Source of the DNA: Collybia mongolica | Taxonomy: Eukaryota > Basidiomycota > Agaricomycetes > Agaricales > Clitocybaceae | Assembly: GCA_013420905.1 (NCBI GenBank) | Contig: JAAXNY010000011.1 | Coordinates: 248,001-312,000, forward strand | Length of the DNA: 64,000 nucleotides | Direction: 5' to 3' | Shown: positions 21,885-32,785 of the stretch, piece by piece | Numbering within the stretch: position 1 is the first letter of the stretch | Layout: each line of letters starts with the position of its first letter | The notes under the pieces: model-generated | Databases searched by the model: none | Seen by the model: the letters and a program-made list of their open reading frames with translations, nothing else | Told to the model about the DNA's origin: nothing | Position numbers and translations under genes: made by a program

Positions 21885-23262
21885 ATGACTAGCCCCCCCA
21901 ACTATCAAGACATCGAGAACTTCAAGATGGTCCAAGCTCAGTGGCACACCTTTCAAGCTCGTTTATCGATAGACACCCTTGTTGAACAAAGGGTCAGCGT
22001 CCGGAAGTTAGGCGAAACCGCGGTACACTTTTTACCAATTAACTTATATACGCCGTTATCGTAACAACTTTTACAATTTACAGCTACTCCTGACTGAGTC
22101 CAAAATGGTTTTGACGGAGCGGTCCTGGCAGAATGTTATCTTTGGCGTCCGTAAAGCATTCCAGGGACTACAACATGTATACCCCGAGTTACTTCAAGAG
22201 CCCGTCTACCGCAACATTGTGACTCTTACTGCCGCTATTCACCGTCACCGTGAAAAGGTCCGCACCGAGCACCTGTCTCAAACCGCGGTGCGCGCTTTTT
22301 ACCTTATCTTGCACTGTACTGTTCTTAAACCATGGTTTTCTGGTACTAGGTCCCTGCTACTGGTGGTGATGCAGATAGTCCCGCTATTCCAGGCGAGGTC
22401 ATTGCTGGCGGTGAATATGACAGTGACATTGAAATGTCTGGTACTGACTCGGTATGTTTCTTTTTAGCTACCGCGCTGTCAGTGCGCGACATACTCAATG
22501 GCGTCTCTTCTTTACTCAAGAATATGGTCATTGATTCCGGCGCTACGGCTAGCGCTACTGTCTCTGGGCCAGTGACTAGTCGTCTCCTTAGTGAAGGACC
22601 AATCACCCGTAGTCGCAAGGAGAAGGAGAACATTAAGGTTCCCCGTGTCAAAAGGACTAAGGCTGAAAAGGCTGCCATCAAGGTACCCATTCTTGTTTTT
22701 GCTCTGTCTATTACTTTGTTTCTTATTCCTACAGGACGGTAAGCGTTCCGAGCTCAACCGCGGCAGCACTCTTCGTCCCAAAAAGCGTACGAGGCAGGAC
22801 ACCCCGGATGAAGATCCAAAGGCATCTGCTGAGGGTACGTTTTCTAATAATAGATGGTTCTATTTTTATACTGACTGTGTATCAGATACTCGTGTCTTTA
22901 TTGACTTCCGTCCCTCCAAGGAGCACGATGTAGTCTTAGCGCGGGCGCGCTTGATTGCTGACGCAGGCGATCCCTTGTCACACACCAAGCAAGCCCTCGG
23001 TAGGATGCTTTTAAACTACCGCGCTGAGTTGGAGGAGATCAGTCATACAGTGTCCTTCTTATTGAAGCGTCGTGACGCCACTATGGACGAGGTTACTCGC
23101 CTCAACGGTCTAATGAACGAGGCCGCTCTGGAGGGAGGCTCTGACGAGGCTGCCACTGCAAGCGCTACCGAAGTCCATGACCAGGATGACAATAATAAAG
23201 AGGAGGTAGCTCCGGCTGATGTGCCCTTGCCCGAGGTTGAAGACGACTTCATATCTGCTTGA
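21885..23262 (+). CDS. antisense gene 2 of element A, 6 exons, basic/coiled-coil protein
   Basis: Exons 21885-22022, 22084-22287, 22350-22451, 22521-22682, 22735-22834, 22886-23262 join in phase to 360 codons ending DDFISA. Intron 4 (22452-22520) ends in caag and is the least certain. The protein has an N-terminal helical segment (MVQAQWHTFQARLSID), a middle helical region (RSWQNVIFGVRKAFQGLQ), two basic clusters (PRVKRTKAEKAAIK and RPKKRTRQD) that could be nuclear signals, a helical stretch around LSHTKQALGRMLLNYRAELE and an acidic tail. No family recognised. Its stop lies 146 bases from the end of pol on the opposite strand, so the two transcripts converge. As with gene 1, introns point against the element's sense RNA. 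Confidence 0.75.
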
Positions 23263-23408
23263 GGGTAGTCCAATTAACTTCCTCCTTAGTTATGGTGTCC
23301 CTCCCCACGCTCCTTTGTATTACTGTCTTTACTCGGTTTAACACTGTCCTTACTACTTAGCTTCGTTGCTTACACTGTCTTTACTGCTTCTGTTTTCATA
23401 CTGATTTA

Positions 23409-26400
23409 TCACTTATGCAACTTCCGGTGTGACATAGTAGTTTGTGGTAGCGCCGGCGCTATCCCCTCTTCAGTGTTTTCACTAGAGCTTGACTCTGAAT
23501 CGGACTGATCCAATTGGACTCTGTCAAAGGTATAGTCACGCTCCTTATAAACTTGTCTATTAGCGGGATCTTTCGATTCCACTAAAGCATTTAATGTTTC
23601 GCTAGAGATGTCTATTAGATCTTGCAGATTATCCGGCAGTTCAATTGTACTCCTAGCAAAATAGGGAATAACCCTAAACGCCCCCACTTTATGTTGCCAC
23701 ACCGATCCATCCATTTCGCAAACAATATAGGCTCCCCCGCGGTTTCGTCTCAGGACTATCATTGGTCCCAGGTACCGTGGCTTCAGCTTTTTATCGAGCG
23801 AACTTTCGACCTCGGTATTTCTAACTAGTACTAAACTTCCTGGTTTGAAATCATAGTCTCTGATGGTCGCGCTGTGATCCTTCTCATACTGTAATAGTCT
23901 CCTTCGTTTTTCTATATTGATACGTTTCCTCATATCGGCCACATGCTGGACGTGCTTAGCTAGAGCCTGCGCTCTAAACCCAATGAGTTCCTCTGTAGTC
24001 AATATTTTTCCTGGTAACTTTACTAACCAAGTGGCTTCAATGATATCTAACGGTAAGGTTGGGTGCGCGCCCGTAATCATAAAATAGGGGGAGCAACCCG
24101 TCCCTCTCCGTATAGTAATCCTGTCAGCCCACATTACATGGTGGAAGAAGTAGTACCACTTCTTTACATCACCACCTGTAGCTTTGAAGACAGCTTGACG
24201 CACATCCCAATGTGCGCACTCGGCGATCCCATTTCCTTTGGAATTGTATGGTGATATACTTATTCCTGTAATACCATACTTGGATTCCAGCCACGCTTTG
24301 GCTGCGACAAAGGCAGGACCATTATCCGTTACAATTTCCGTTAGAGAACCCCATCTACAAATTACTTCTTCGAACAGCCACCTTCCCAAGGTCTTGCCGT
24401 CCTCAGATTTGAGGGGCGCGCCTTCCATCCATGAAGACAGCGCACATCTTCCTTGGACAATGTATTTATAACCGTTAGACGATGGGCTCATATACATGGT
24501 GTCCGCATGCAATACTTGGAATATAGACGGTGTGTGGGTTATAACAGGAGGGATTCTCAACAAAGTTAAAAGCCTTGTCTGACAGATGTGACATGACTTC
24601 ACATACCATGATACATCGCGTTCCATTTCTGGCCACCAAAATCTTTTATCTATTAAAGATTTTGTTGCATAGAAACCCCTATGTCCAACAGAATCGTGAG
24701 ACGCCTTCATCATATATGTTCGGTGATTTTTATCAACAACAAGCTGGTGCGCGCTATCGATATTTTTCCTATACATCCTGCCTTCTGGATCCAAAAAGAA
24801 ATTAGACGCCTGCCTTGCAAACTTTAGGTAGGCGCGATCTGTCATTCCTTTTGGTCTCTTTTGTGGTCTTTTTAACCATTCTTTTATTAAAGGTAGGTTT
24901 TTATCCTGTTCCTGTGCCGTAGGTGTCCGTTTAGACTCATCATATACTTCCCTTACATTAGGGTCGTATTTAAACTTTTCATTGGGTATGACAGTAGTAT
25001 TTACAAGTTGCTTTAGATAAGCTTCTCTTTGAATACCGAACCGTCCTAAACCTAAGTGCTGTTTTACTTCTCCGATAAATGCTGCTTCACCAGCCCAGGC
25101 ATTGTTTACTTCCACTTCAAAATCAGAGATTTCCTTTGCAAGTTGGAATAGATATCCGCCGCGCGTGTCGATCTCCTCTTTAAAGTCTGACAGTTCCAAA
25201 GGGTCATCCAATCCTTCCGTTGGGTTGATAAACCTTAAAGGACCTGAGGGTTCGTCGTAACCATCGTCTGGGTCCGGGTAGACAGGATCCCCTAGCCGCG
25301 CGTCGCGTCTTGACAGACCGTCTGGGCCAAAGCCTTTACCAGCTTTATGAACCAAAGTAAAGTGGAACATAAGTATCCTATCGATCCACCTATTTACCGT
25401 TGCATTAGGTCCTAAACTTGGGTTTGATAACATCCCCTTAATGTACTTTGCATCCGTTTCCACTACCAAATTTCGTACTCCAATAAACCAATAATAACAT
25501 GCCATTAGAACTCTCATTAATCCGAATAGCTCTCGTTTGGGTTGTGAGAAGCGCGCTTCGCGCTCATTCAGAGTTATCGAGTCAAATCTAGCATAGTGCT
25601 TTCTTCCAGGTATATCAGGGTCTTCCTGGTAGATATAGTAGCCTACGGCTTTCCATGACGTATCTACTGACAGTACTACTGGCGTATTCCAGGTGTAATT
25701 AATTGGACGGAGCGCGGGGCTATTTTTAAGTGCGTCTAATAATAGCTGCTGCGCTTCTTCTTGCTCAGGCCCCCATATCCAAGGTTCACTACTCCTAGTT
25801 AACTTTTGAATTGGTTGACCTATACGGGCGAAGTCTTTAATGAAATTCCTGCATACACCAATAGTTCCCATGTAAGCGCGTACTTCACTGACATCTTTGC
25901 ATGGTCCCCATCTTTCAACTACACCGATTCTATCTGTAGTAGGTTTCCGTCCTTCATATGTACATCTATGTCCTACCACTAGAATTTCACTTGCGCATAA
26001 CATAGACTTATATCCTGAAAATGTTCCTCCAGAATACTTCATTCTCTGTACGACGCGATTTACATTTTGCATATGTTCCCAGAAGAAGCGCCTAACACCT
26101 GGAGCACCAGGTAGCTCTTCTTCTGTTCCGTCCGGTAGTTCGTAACGCGTTGCTGGACCGTGCACGGGTACATCATCAATATAGGGTATTGTGACATGTG
26201 GTACCTCATCCTGTAGGATGTACGTGACATCGTCATGAAATATTGGAACAGAATTCGTCCATCCCATAGGGAGTGTTACTAATCTCAGCGCGCCAAATGG
26301 TGTTTGGAACGTGGTTAGATCGCGCGAGGTTTCTGCTAAAGGCCTCTCATCGTATCCTACATATAGATCCATCATTCCGCCACAAGCGCGCCCTGCGAAG

Positions 26401-27275
26401 TGTTCTGCTAGTTCTTCGGTAGCGGGTGGTAGACCCGAGTGCGCTATTGTGACTGCATTCAGTGGTTCTAGACTATGTACAATTCTAAGCTTCTTTCCTG
26501 GGCCTTTCTTTAATACGGTAAACCATCTAGACCTGTATGATGAATTGGATCTCTCATAGACTCCTGCATCAATTTTTGTCTTGATGATTTTACAAACATC
26601 TTCATAGATTCCTGGTGGGATTCTAATGTTCCTCTCTGTCCACGGCGTATGTGGGACTACTGGTATTTCGACGGGAGGAAAATATTCCTTCTTAAAACTA
26701 CCGCGCTCACTATCATTCCAAGCAAAACCATCATTATGTTTGCACATAAAGTCGTGGATTATATCCATCTCTTTAGGTTTTAAAAAGCTTTCTTCTTCGT
26801 GTACTCTTTGGAATTCCGCGCGCCTTTCCTCAGTGTACCTCCCAGTTGGTTTAAACGGAGGTGGGTTAGGTGTTAGAACTGGTAGGGCTGCTAAAGGGTC
26901 GCCCTTTATATCTCTGATAATTCTAAATTTATCAGGCAGGTCCGCCAGTGTTGGTTTTGTTTTCAAATGTACTGGTTTATACTTCTTTCCTACTAGCTGA
27001 TCCATGGTCTCAATATTACACTTTTCACTTGTTGCCGTTCCAAGACCGCGCTCGTTTGTGCCAATTTGCCACTGCTTTAATTTACTTAAAGCTTTATTGA
27101 TCATGGGCTGTTCTTGAGCGTATGTCAGCGGTCTAGTGGGTGTGCTTGCTGTGTCCCTACTGTTCTGCTCGTAGTTTATTACTGGTCCATCGCGCTCATC
27201 TACGGAAGCCAAGTACGTGGCTAGTAATTCGCGTTCAGGTACTGTACTATTCATGTTTACATCACTTCTAGACAA
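23409..27275 (-). CDS. pol: element A pol: reverse transcriptase, RNase H, integrase
   Basis: A 1288-codon frame. Reverse transcriptase: first Asp at about residue 303 (MMDLYVGYD), LPMGWTNS, and YIDD near 365. RNase H: VDTSW (about 538), KREL (about 582) and ETDAK (about 607). Integrase zinc finger: SHDSVGHRG through CHICQ (about 860-898). Integrase catalytic triad: LHADT (about 924), VTDNG (about 984), and Glu in [11 protein letters not shown] (about 1019). The C-terminus has a GPY/F-like region ([13 protein letters not shown]) and no chromodomain. The frame is open about 45 codons upstream of this ATG and overlaps the protease end in the -1 frame, so pol is probably made as a fusion. I see no canonical slippery heptamer at that second overlap. 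Confidence 0.93.
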   Translation of the reverse strand: MSRSDVNMNSTVPERELLATYLASVDERDGPVINYEQNSRDTASTPTRPLTYAQEQPMINKALSKLKQWQIGTNERGLGTATSEKCNIETMDQLVGKKYKPVHLKTKPTLADLPDKFRIIRDIKGDPLAALPVLTPNPPPFKPTGRYTEERRAEFQRVHEEESFLKPKEMDIIHDFMCKHNDGFAWNDSERGSFKKEYFPPVEIPVVPHTPWTERNIRIPPGIYEDVCKIIKTKIDAGVYERSNSSYRSRWFTVLKKGPGKKLRIVHSLEPLNAVTIAHSGLPPATEELAEHFAGRACGGMMDLYVGYDERPLAETSRDLTTFQTPFGALRLVTLPMGWTNSVPIFHDDVTYILQDEVPHVTIPYIDDVPVHGPATRYELPDGTEEELPGAPGVRRFFWEHMQNVNRVVQRMKYSGGTFSGYKSMLCASEILVVGHRCTYEGRKPTTDRIGVVERWGPCKDVSEVRAYMGTIGVCRNFIKDFARIGQPIQKLTRSSEPWIWGPEQEEAQQLLLDALKNSPALRPINYTWNTPVVLSVDTSWKAVGYYIYQEDPDIPGRKHYARFDSITLNEREARFSQPKRELFGLMRVLMACYYWFIGVRNLVVETDAKYIKGMLSNPSLGPNATVNRWIDRILMFHFTLVHKAGKGFGPDGLSRRDARLGDPVYPDPDDGYDEPSGPLRFINPTEGLDDPLELSDFKEEIDTRGGYLFQLAKEISDFEVEVNNAWAGEAAFIGEVKQHLGLGRFGIQREAYLKQLVNTTVIPNEKFKYDPNVREVYDESKRTPTAQEQDKNLPLIKEWLKRPQKRPKGMTDRAYLKFARQASNFFLDPEGRMYRKNIDSAHQLVVDKNHRTYMMKASHDSVGHRGFYATKSLIDKRFWWPEMERDVSWYVKSCHICQTRLLTLLRIPPVITHTPSIFQVLHADTMYMSPSSNGYKYIVQGRCALSSWMEGAPLKSEDGKTLGRWLFEEVICRWGSLTEIVTDNGPAFVAAKAWLESKYGITGISISPYNSKGNGIAECAHWDVRQAVFKATGGDVKKWYYFFHHVMWADRITIRRGTGCSPYFMITGAHPTLPLDIIEATWLVKLPGKILTTEELIGFRAQALAKHVQHVADMRKRINIEKRRRLLQYEKDHSATIRDYDFKPGSLVLVRNTEVESSLDKKLKPRYLGPMIVLRRNRGGAYIVCEMDGSVWQHKVGAFRVIPYFARSTIELPDNLQDLIDISSETLNALVESKDPANRQVYKERDYTFDRVQLDQSDSESSSSENTEEGIAPALPQTTMSHRKLHK

Positions 27276-27403
27276 AAAGACATCTCTAAGTTCTTTGTGA
27301 CCAAAATTCCGCTTATCAGTAGGGTGTCTATAACCCGTTATAATAAAGTTCCCGTCCTCATCTTCAGCAATTTCTACGGCTAGCTCTCCTTGATCACTTT
27401 GGA

Positions 27404-28609
27404 TTAATTCATCGAAGGCCGAAAATCCTGCTCCGGTTGTCTTTTCAACAGCTTAGGCGGTGATCCCTTTGCATGGGTAGGAATAGTACACCTTCGTCCC
27501 GTGTTAGGGTCCGTGATAGTGACTACTTGTCCCCCGTCCCGAGCATTTTTGATCTGACTTTCCGTGAGCGTATCAAACGGTCTCCCGAGCAATACTTTGT
27601 ATGCGGGTGAATTTATAATATGTACTTGGAGGTAGATGGCCATGTCATTAAACAAGAAAGGGACATTGCGCGCTAATCCCGCTGTTTTCTCCACTTGTTT
27701 ATTAGCACTCTGCATGTGTATGACAACGTCCGGATCCCATGAAATATCCAAGTCTAAAGCCGTTTGTTTAGCCATTGATACTATTTGGGATCCCCCATCT
27801 AATAAAGATTCCTCCGTTCCTACCCCATTTATTACTGGATATACTGCGCGCAAAGAGGCCGATTCTTTTGCTACATACAACTGTTTGGGCTCTTCCCCGG
27901 CTGGTAAAGATTCTAAATACTGTAGGACTGGGTCCCCGCATATTATAGATCCCTTAGGTATTCCGCCGCGGTCATACTCTGAGATGAAGAAAGACTGGAA
28001 TGGGATTGACTCTACTGGTAGCGCGTCATGCCGTAAGTAGTTATCATCAAGTTCCCAGTCCCCTCCAAAGGGTAAGACGTCTTCCTCATCTATTCCGTTT
28101 ATTTGCAAGTTAGCGTCCCTTTGGGTAAGGGACTTACGTCTGGCAGTTACAATATTCTTTATTCCATCTCTAATGGTTTTTGACGAGCCCATTAACTCTC
28201 CCGTGGTCAATGTGATAGGGTTGTCTAACACTTTAGCAATTATATCGCCACCTTTTAATTTTACTTCTATCGGGGACTTAGTTTCATAAGTCGGACCGCG
28301 CTTAGTGTTAAAATTAGGTAGCGGATCAACTGGTTCAGGGTTGCGTTCCGTTCTCCGGGGTATGTAGGGTACCACGGGCACATCGATGTAGGGTAATTCT
28401 TTTCGTACTGGGGACTTTACTGATGGTTCAACAAATTTTACTTTCTTTTTACTAGGAGACGGCGCTACCAACTCCTCTTCACTACTATCCTGACTACTCT
28501 CTGAATTGTTACTTTCTTGACGACTATTTCTATTTTTACTTCGGTCCTCTGGCTGTCTCTTGGAACGCGACCTAGTCGTAGGTCTAGCGTGTTCCTTAGC
28601 CTCCTTCAT
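27404..28609 (-). CDS. element A aspartic protease ORF
   Basis: A 401-codon frame. The N-terminal ~90 residues are Arg/Lys/Ser-rich ([16 protein letters not shown]). The retropepsin active site is [12 protein letters not shown] at about residue 270, the Asp-Gly-(Gly/Ala/Ser) motif, followed about 75 residues later by [10 protein letters not shown], the usual hydrophobic-Gly flap partner. It processes Gag and Pol polyproteins. It lies in the -1 frame relative to gag, starting 6 bases beyond the gag stop, and the same frame is open back through the GGGTTTC heptamer, so synthesis as a Gag-protease fusion is likely. Confidence 0.88.
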   Translation of the reverse strand: MKEAKEHARPTTRSRSKRQPEDRSKNRNSRQESNNSESSQDSSEEELVAPSPSKKKVKFVEPSVKSPVRKELPYIDVPVVPYIPRRTERNPEPVDPLPNFNTKRGPTYETKSPIEVKLKGGDIIAKVLDNPITLTTGELMGSSKTIRDGIKNIVTARRKSLTQRDANLQINGIDEEDVLPFGGDWELDDNYLRHDALPVESIPFQSFFISEYDRGGIPKGSIICGDPVLQYLESLPAGEEPKQLYVAKESASLRAVYPVINGVGTEESLLDGGSQIVSMAKQTALDLDISWDPDVVIHMQSANKQVEKTAGLARNVPFLFNDMAIYLQVHIINSPAYKVLLGRPFDTLTESQIKNARDGGQVVTITDPNTGRRCTIPTHAKGSPPKLLKRQPEQDFRPSMN

Positions 28610-28614
28610 CGGAC

Positions 28615-30126
28615 CTAATTGAAACCCGACTCTTTAACCTTGTTTTGGTTATTGAGTTCTGCTACCTGCCCTAATAAAGTGCTCATTTGTGCTTGTAAGG
28701 CTACTATGTCAGGGTTCGGCGCGCTCTTTGCCGTAGGATTATAGTTATTATTTATATATTCCTGTTTCTGCATCTGAGGCGCTACTGGCAGCGCGGTTTG
28801 CGCGCTCTGTTGTCCTAACATTTGTTGCGCTTGAAATTGTGCCATTTGTGCCATTATGGCTTTCAAGGTTCCAATGTCGTTACTATTGTCTACTGCATTA
28901 TGTGACTGCATAACGGACAATACTCCTGGAGCGGGTCCTTCTGTGACATCTCCGTAATAAAGGGCCGCTACCTTCTTTGAATGGAAGTGTTCCACTTTAT
29001 CTTTCAATGATACCGTTTCTGGTTCTCTTGGAATATATGATCCGTCTGGTAAGCATACTCCTCCATTTGCGTTGGTTTTTATTTTCCCTTCCTCAAAATG
29101 TTTCTGTTTCTCGGGACAGGCCATTATGAAGTGTCCGGGTGTAAAACAGTAGTGACATTTATACGCATTTGGTCTTTGCGGTTGTCCTTCTTTAGGCTTT
29201 CCGTACTGATTCTGATACTGATGCTGCTGGGGTGCGCTATTCGTGGCATGGTTCTGAACAGTTGCTTGTTGAAGCGCTTTCATTACATCCTCGAATCCAC
29301 TCCTCGTATTCTTCTCATTTACTTGGAGACGGTCTAACAAATTAACTATTTGTTGTTTTATTTCATCCATCTCTACTTTGATTTTGGGCGCTGCTGTTGC
29401 TGTTACGGACGTTATAAACGATCTATTTGTGTCTGGAATATTCATGTTGGCTACACCTTCAGAAATGCTGATTGCAGTTGCTATAACTTCCTCCAGATCG
29501 TACTGATCCCCTTTTCGTCGCGCGAGCGCGGCGGCTTCGGCAATAGTATTAGGATCTGCTCGGTTGTTTGTAGCAACGGCTTGTCCTGCCTGTGTAGCAT
29601 TAGACTGATTATTCCCTAGCAGGGTTAGCCTTCCTTGTACTTGGGATCTGAAGACTTCGTCTAGACATCCCAAGAACTTGGTAACTAATTCACGGTTAGA
29701 GATAATAGGTGGCCTAACTCCCAAGAGTTTAATAGATTCTGCTTTGAATTCACGCTTCAGCTTTTTCAGCGCGGCCTCATCGGTTACTCCAATACGTGGG
29801 TTGGCGCGACACACTGCCTCTAACTTGGCTACTGATCCTTCTACTTGATCGAGTGCTTCCGGATAACTAGAGATCAACTCTGTCTTGAAATCCGTCCAAG
29901 TGCCTGTCTTATAGTGGTCTAATGCCCTCCACTCATTCTCTGATTGTAGGTCTGCGTATTTTCCCAACATTAACTTCTTTTCTTCATCATTTGTAATGTT
30001 ACACTCCTTCCATAGGACCTCCATTCGCTCCAGAAACCGGATTAAACCCGTGGGCTCTTTTCCTTTGAATACTGGTGCATCACGGACGCCTGGTTGGGGC
30101 ATATATTTACGAGGGGGTTCAGTCAT
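28615..30126 (-). CDS. gag: element A Gag
   Basis: A 503-codon frame. The capsid-like region begins DAPVFKGKEPTGLIRFLERM and EWRALDHYKTGTWTDFKTEL. One CX2CX4HX4C zinc knuckle (CHYCFTPGHFIMAC) lies near residue 330, and the C-terminus is Gln-rich (QMAQFQAQQMLGQQ). Upstream of ATG 30126 the frame stays open to about 30474 with low-complexity Arg/Ser/Pro/Thr codons but no ATG, so the start is set here, though a longer N-terminus from a non-ATG codon or a spliced leader is possible. It forms the virus-like particle and packages RNA. Confidence 0.88.
   Translation of the reverse strand: MTEPPRKYMPQPGVRDAPVFKGKEPTGLIRFLERMEVLWKECNITNDEEKKLMLGKYADLQSENEWRALDHYKTGTWTDFKTELISSYPEALDQVEGSVAKLEAVCRANPRIGVTDEAALKKLKREFKAESIKLLGVRPPIISNRELVTKFLGCLDEVFRSQVQGRLTLLGNNQSNATQAGQAVATNNRADPNTIAEAAALARRKGDQYDLEEVIATAISISEGVANMNIPDTNRSFITSVTATAAPKIKVEMDEIKQQIVNLLDRLQVNEKNTRSGFEDVMKALQQATVQNHATNSAPQQHQYQNQYGKPKEGQPQRPNAYKCHYCFTPGHFIMACPEKQKHFEEGKIKTNANGGVCLPDGSYIPREPETVSLKDKVEHFHSKKVAALYYGDVTEGPAPGVLSVMQSHNAVDNSNDIGTLKAIMAQMAQFQAQQMLGQQSAQTALPVAPQMQKQEYINNNYNPTAKSAPNPDIVALQAQMSTLLGQVAELNNQNKVKESGFN
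28621..28627 (-). promoter_or_regulatory. -1 frameshift heptamer GGGTTTC, gag to protease
   Basis: In gag phase the minus strand reads tcg ggt ttc aat tag. G_GGT_TTC fits X_XXY_YYZ, and the -1 frame continues caa tta ggt ccg atg into the protease ORF without a stop. The heptamer lies one codon before the gag stop. Confidence 0.75.
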
Positions 30127-30559
30127 GATTACTGAACGGTTCTGAGTAGCTAACGAGTTCGGGTTTGCTACTGGGTTTACTACGGACGATCTTCCGCGCG
30201 CTACTGGTCTACTAGTAGTCGATATGTTTCCTAAGGGCTCTGGAGTTCTAAATACTTGCCTTGGTCCTGAAGATCCAAAGGCTGGTTGTGAAGATCCTCG
30301 TGTGCGCGCTCGCCTAGGAGGTGGTAACGACTCTGTTACTCCAGCGTTTTGCGAATTTTTAGTCTGCCGCGTTTTTGTAGCTACTTGTCTTGCAAGTGGC
30401 TGATTAGTTAGTCTGTTTGACGAGCTGGCTTGTGGGCGTGGCTCTTGAGACAGATTGACTAAACTTTCTCCGCTCTACTTCGATTTGTAGACGACGTTGC
30501 TCGTCTTGGTATAATATTTTTCAAAGAAAGATGCTCTCTTTAGACTATTCAAAAACTCT

Positions 30560-30580
30560 GAACCCTCGCGGTGGGCTCCA
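30560..30580 (-). other. element A primer-binding site (tRNA type)
   Basis: Two bases inside the 5' LTR the minus strand reads tggagcccaccgcgagggtt, then c. A start with TGG and a GC-rich complement ending ..ggctcca are what a tRNA 3' end requires. I cannot say which tRNA. Confidence 0.65.
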
Positions 30581-30582
30581 GA

Positions 30583-31799
30583 TGAAAGGGGGCTCCTGGG
30601 CTATAAGTGCGCTGATGCTATGAAATGTAATCCCTTACACACACACACCAAACTTAACAATCAACACACGAACAGTAGGAATCGCCTGTTTTGAGTTCGG
30701 GTTCAAGTGCTTAGAAGCACTAAGCTTTGAATAGTACTAGCCAAAGCCCTTTTCAATGATCTCCCAACGGGTTTGATTCAGACAAAAGCTTCAACACAGG
30801 TTCATAAACCTGCTAGGTATATTTATAATATTTCTCGATCCAATAGACTGGGTACCAAGTGTACGTTCAATTATTAATGATCCCAAACGGATCTGTAAGT
30901 CCAAGCGACTTATCAAACAATACAGTGCCAAGTGCACTAAGGCCAAGTGCCTAGTAATTCCAACGGACAATACGATACTAAGTTCCAAGTGAACTAAGTC
31001 TCTTTAATTCTGTAGTTCTTCAATCAATTCCAATCAAGACACGTTGAAGCAATCTGATCCTTAATTCGGGCACGCAATAGTGTTTTTAACAAATGTGATT
31101 TGTATACTCTATAGTAGCGCGAAGTGGGGGCAAGATTCCTTGCCTTAGCGCTACTCATCTACAGTCTATTTATAATGTACAAACTAAATATCATATGGAA
31201 TTGTAAATTTTACACGGAACCGCGCTCCCGCGCGCCAAGAATCTGTATTCAATACTGACGCGTCTACTACAACTTGGCGCGCGCGCCATGCGTGCCAATT
31301 ATGTCGTTTACTGGTTACTTATCAAATATTGAAAGAGCTGGCTAAACTCTTATCAAGTCCCGACCGCGCGCTCTGTTATTTAAAACAGCGCGGCACTGTC
31401 GTTTACTCCTCCTGATTGTCCTGGTTGCTATTCACGGTGTCCCGTCACTTCCGGTAGTTAACACCAAGTACCCCTGACTAGGATCGGGTTGTGCAAGTCC
31501 CGAATTTACAATTACTTCTCCTATTAATGATGATCCCCGGACTAATGATATCATACTACAACGGTTACTTATGAACTAAGACACCGAGGTTGTAACCGGG
31601 CATGGTGAATAGGACTAATAATAGACCGTACTCATAGTCCTCTGTACTGATAGTGTATTATCCATTAGACTAGTTCACTCTGATTAGCCGTCTCGGAGCT
31701 CGACTCTAATCCTTTATTACTGCTTACTTGGTTATTAGAAATGACACTAATAGCCTTACTTGTTGACTTTATAAGTGCAAACAATTTCGGGCCCTATCA
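30583..31799 (-). repeat. element A 5' LTR
   Basis: Identical by eye to 17571-18787. The TATA box tataaatag at 31174-31166 in element orientation is the likely promoter for gag-pol. It is followed at 31800 by the TSD ccga. Confidence 0.95.
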
Positions 31800-31803
31800 C
31801 CGA

Positions 31804-32785
31804 GACCGTTTGAGGAAGATGGTGCATGCTGTGCAAGTAAGCCTTAGTTTTCTGCAACGGAGAGAATACAACAAGGATACTTACAACATCATAGGGTTGA
31901 CGGACAGGTTCTGAAGAAAGGAGGGCTCTGAAAAACTTTCTACACTGGTGGAAACTTGACCTGTCAATCGCATATCCGCCAGCACTATGAACATTACCAA
32001 GAGCTTTGCAAGGATAAAAACATACCCAAAAATCACTTCGCTATCCCTCGACCAATCTGGAACGAAATGCAGTGAAAGAAGAACAACCCAAAGGGAAAGA
32101 TTCAAGCGAAACTCAATGGGGTTGTCAAAAAGGTGCAGGGACCAAGGGAGTTCACGCACGAGGGTGTATTGCATGCCGTCACGAAGTTTATCGCCTGTGA
32201 TGACCAGGTAAGCTTTACAAAACAGAACGAGAGGTAACACTAACCTTGTTGTTAGGCACTGGTGGTGGCCGACAAGGTGTTGTTTCGGAACTGCCTTGTT
32301 GCGATGAGGCCACAAGCAACCTGTCCAGATCTGCCGAGCACATATGATGTGAAGGTGCACCTCCACAATGAGTGCATCAAATGGCTGCAAGGTTTGAAAA
32401 AGGATATTCTTGTCAGTTGTACACCATTGTAGTCCATCTCGTACTCACCAAACCCTCAACAGGCAGTGCCAGGGACAGTCTCAACCACCGCTGACAGATG
32501 GACGGCCGACAATACAAAGGGATTGTTTCTAGGAATGATGGTGCACTGGATCGAGGTAAAAGAGCGGAAATGGTGTTTGCAGTCGGAGGTTGTCGGATTT
32601 CAGGGTATTTCAGGAGATCACAGTGGTTTGAACCTTGGGCGGTACTTTGTTGGGTTGTGTGACTGCGTGGGTATCACAACCCCAGATAAGTCAAAGGTGA
32701 TTGATGATTAGATTACTATTTGATAAGATAACTGAAACACGCACAGCTATTCACCGTAACATTGGACAACACTTCCAACAATAAC
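31804..32785 (+). pseudogene. hAT-type transposase, 3' part (after LTR element A)
   Basis: Continues the gene begun at 17095. TGA (31811-31813), then GRWCMLCK, an intron, and GGNLTCQSHIRQHYEHYQELCK (about 31948-32013) complete the C2H2/BED-like finger. Later exons read FTHEGVLHAVTKFIACDDQ (about 32149-32207), ALVVADKVLFRNCLVAMRPQ (about 32256-32315), VSTTADRWTADNTKGLFLGM (32478-32537) and, after another intron, FTVTLDNTSNNNT (about 32751-32784). TADRWT and TLDN are the first two acidic motifs of the hAT RNase-H-like core. Sequence stops at about 32785, where the Helitron piece begins, so the insertion domain and dimerisation region are lost. Confidence 0.75.

Larger units (their letters stand above)
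17571..31799 (-). mobile_element. LTR retrotransposon element A (Ty3/gypsy type), 14.2 kb, young
   Basis: Two 1217-bp LTRs (17571-18787 and 30583-31799) start TGAAAGG and end CTATCA on the + strand. I find no difference between them by eye. A 4-bp TSD, ccga, flanks the insertion. Sense genes run on the minus strand in the order gag (30126-28615), protease (28609-27404), reverse transcriptase/RNase H/integrase (27275-23409). Between pol and the 3' LTR lie two + strand spliced genes. CpG and cgcgcg runs are frequent, unlike the older repeats around it. All ORFs are open, so the copy may be competent. The solo LTR at 46418-47635 shows that the family has other members. Confidence 0.95.

Noticed and set aside
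22346..22802. Minus-strand ORFs in the second antisense gene region
   Set aside because: Shadows of + strand exons 3 to 5.
24063..26559. Plus-strand ORFs across element A pol
   Set aside because: Shadows of the 1288-codon pol frame.
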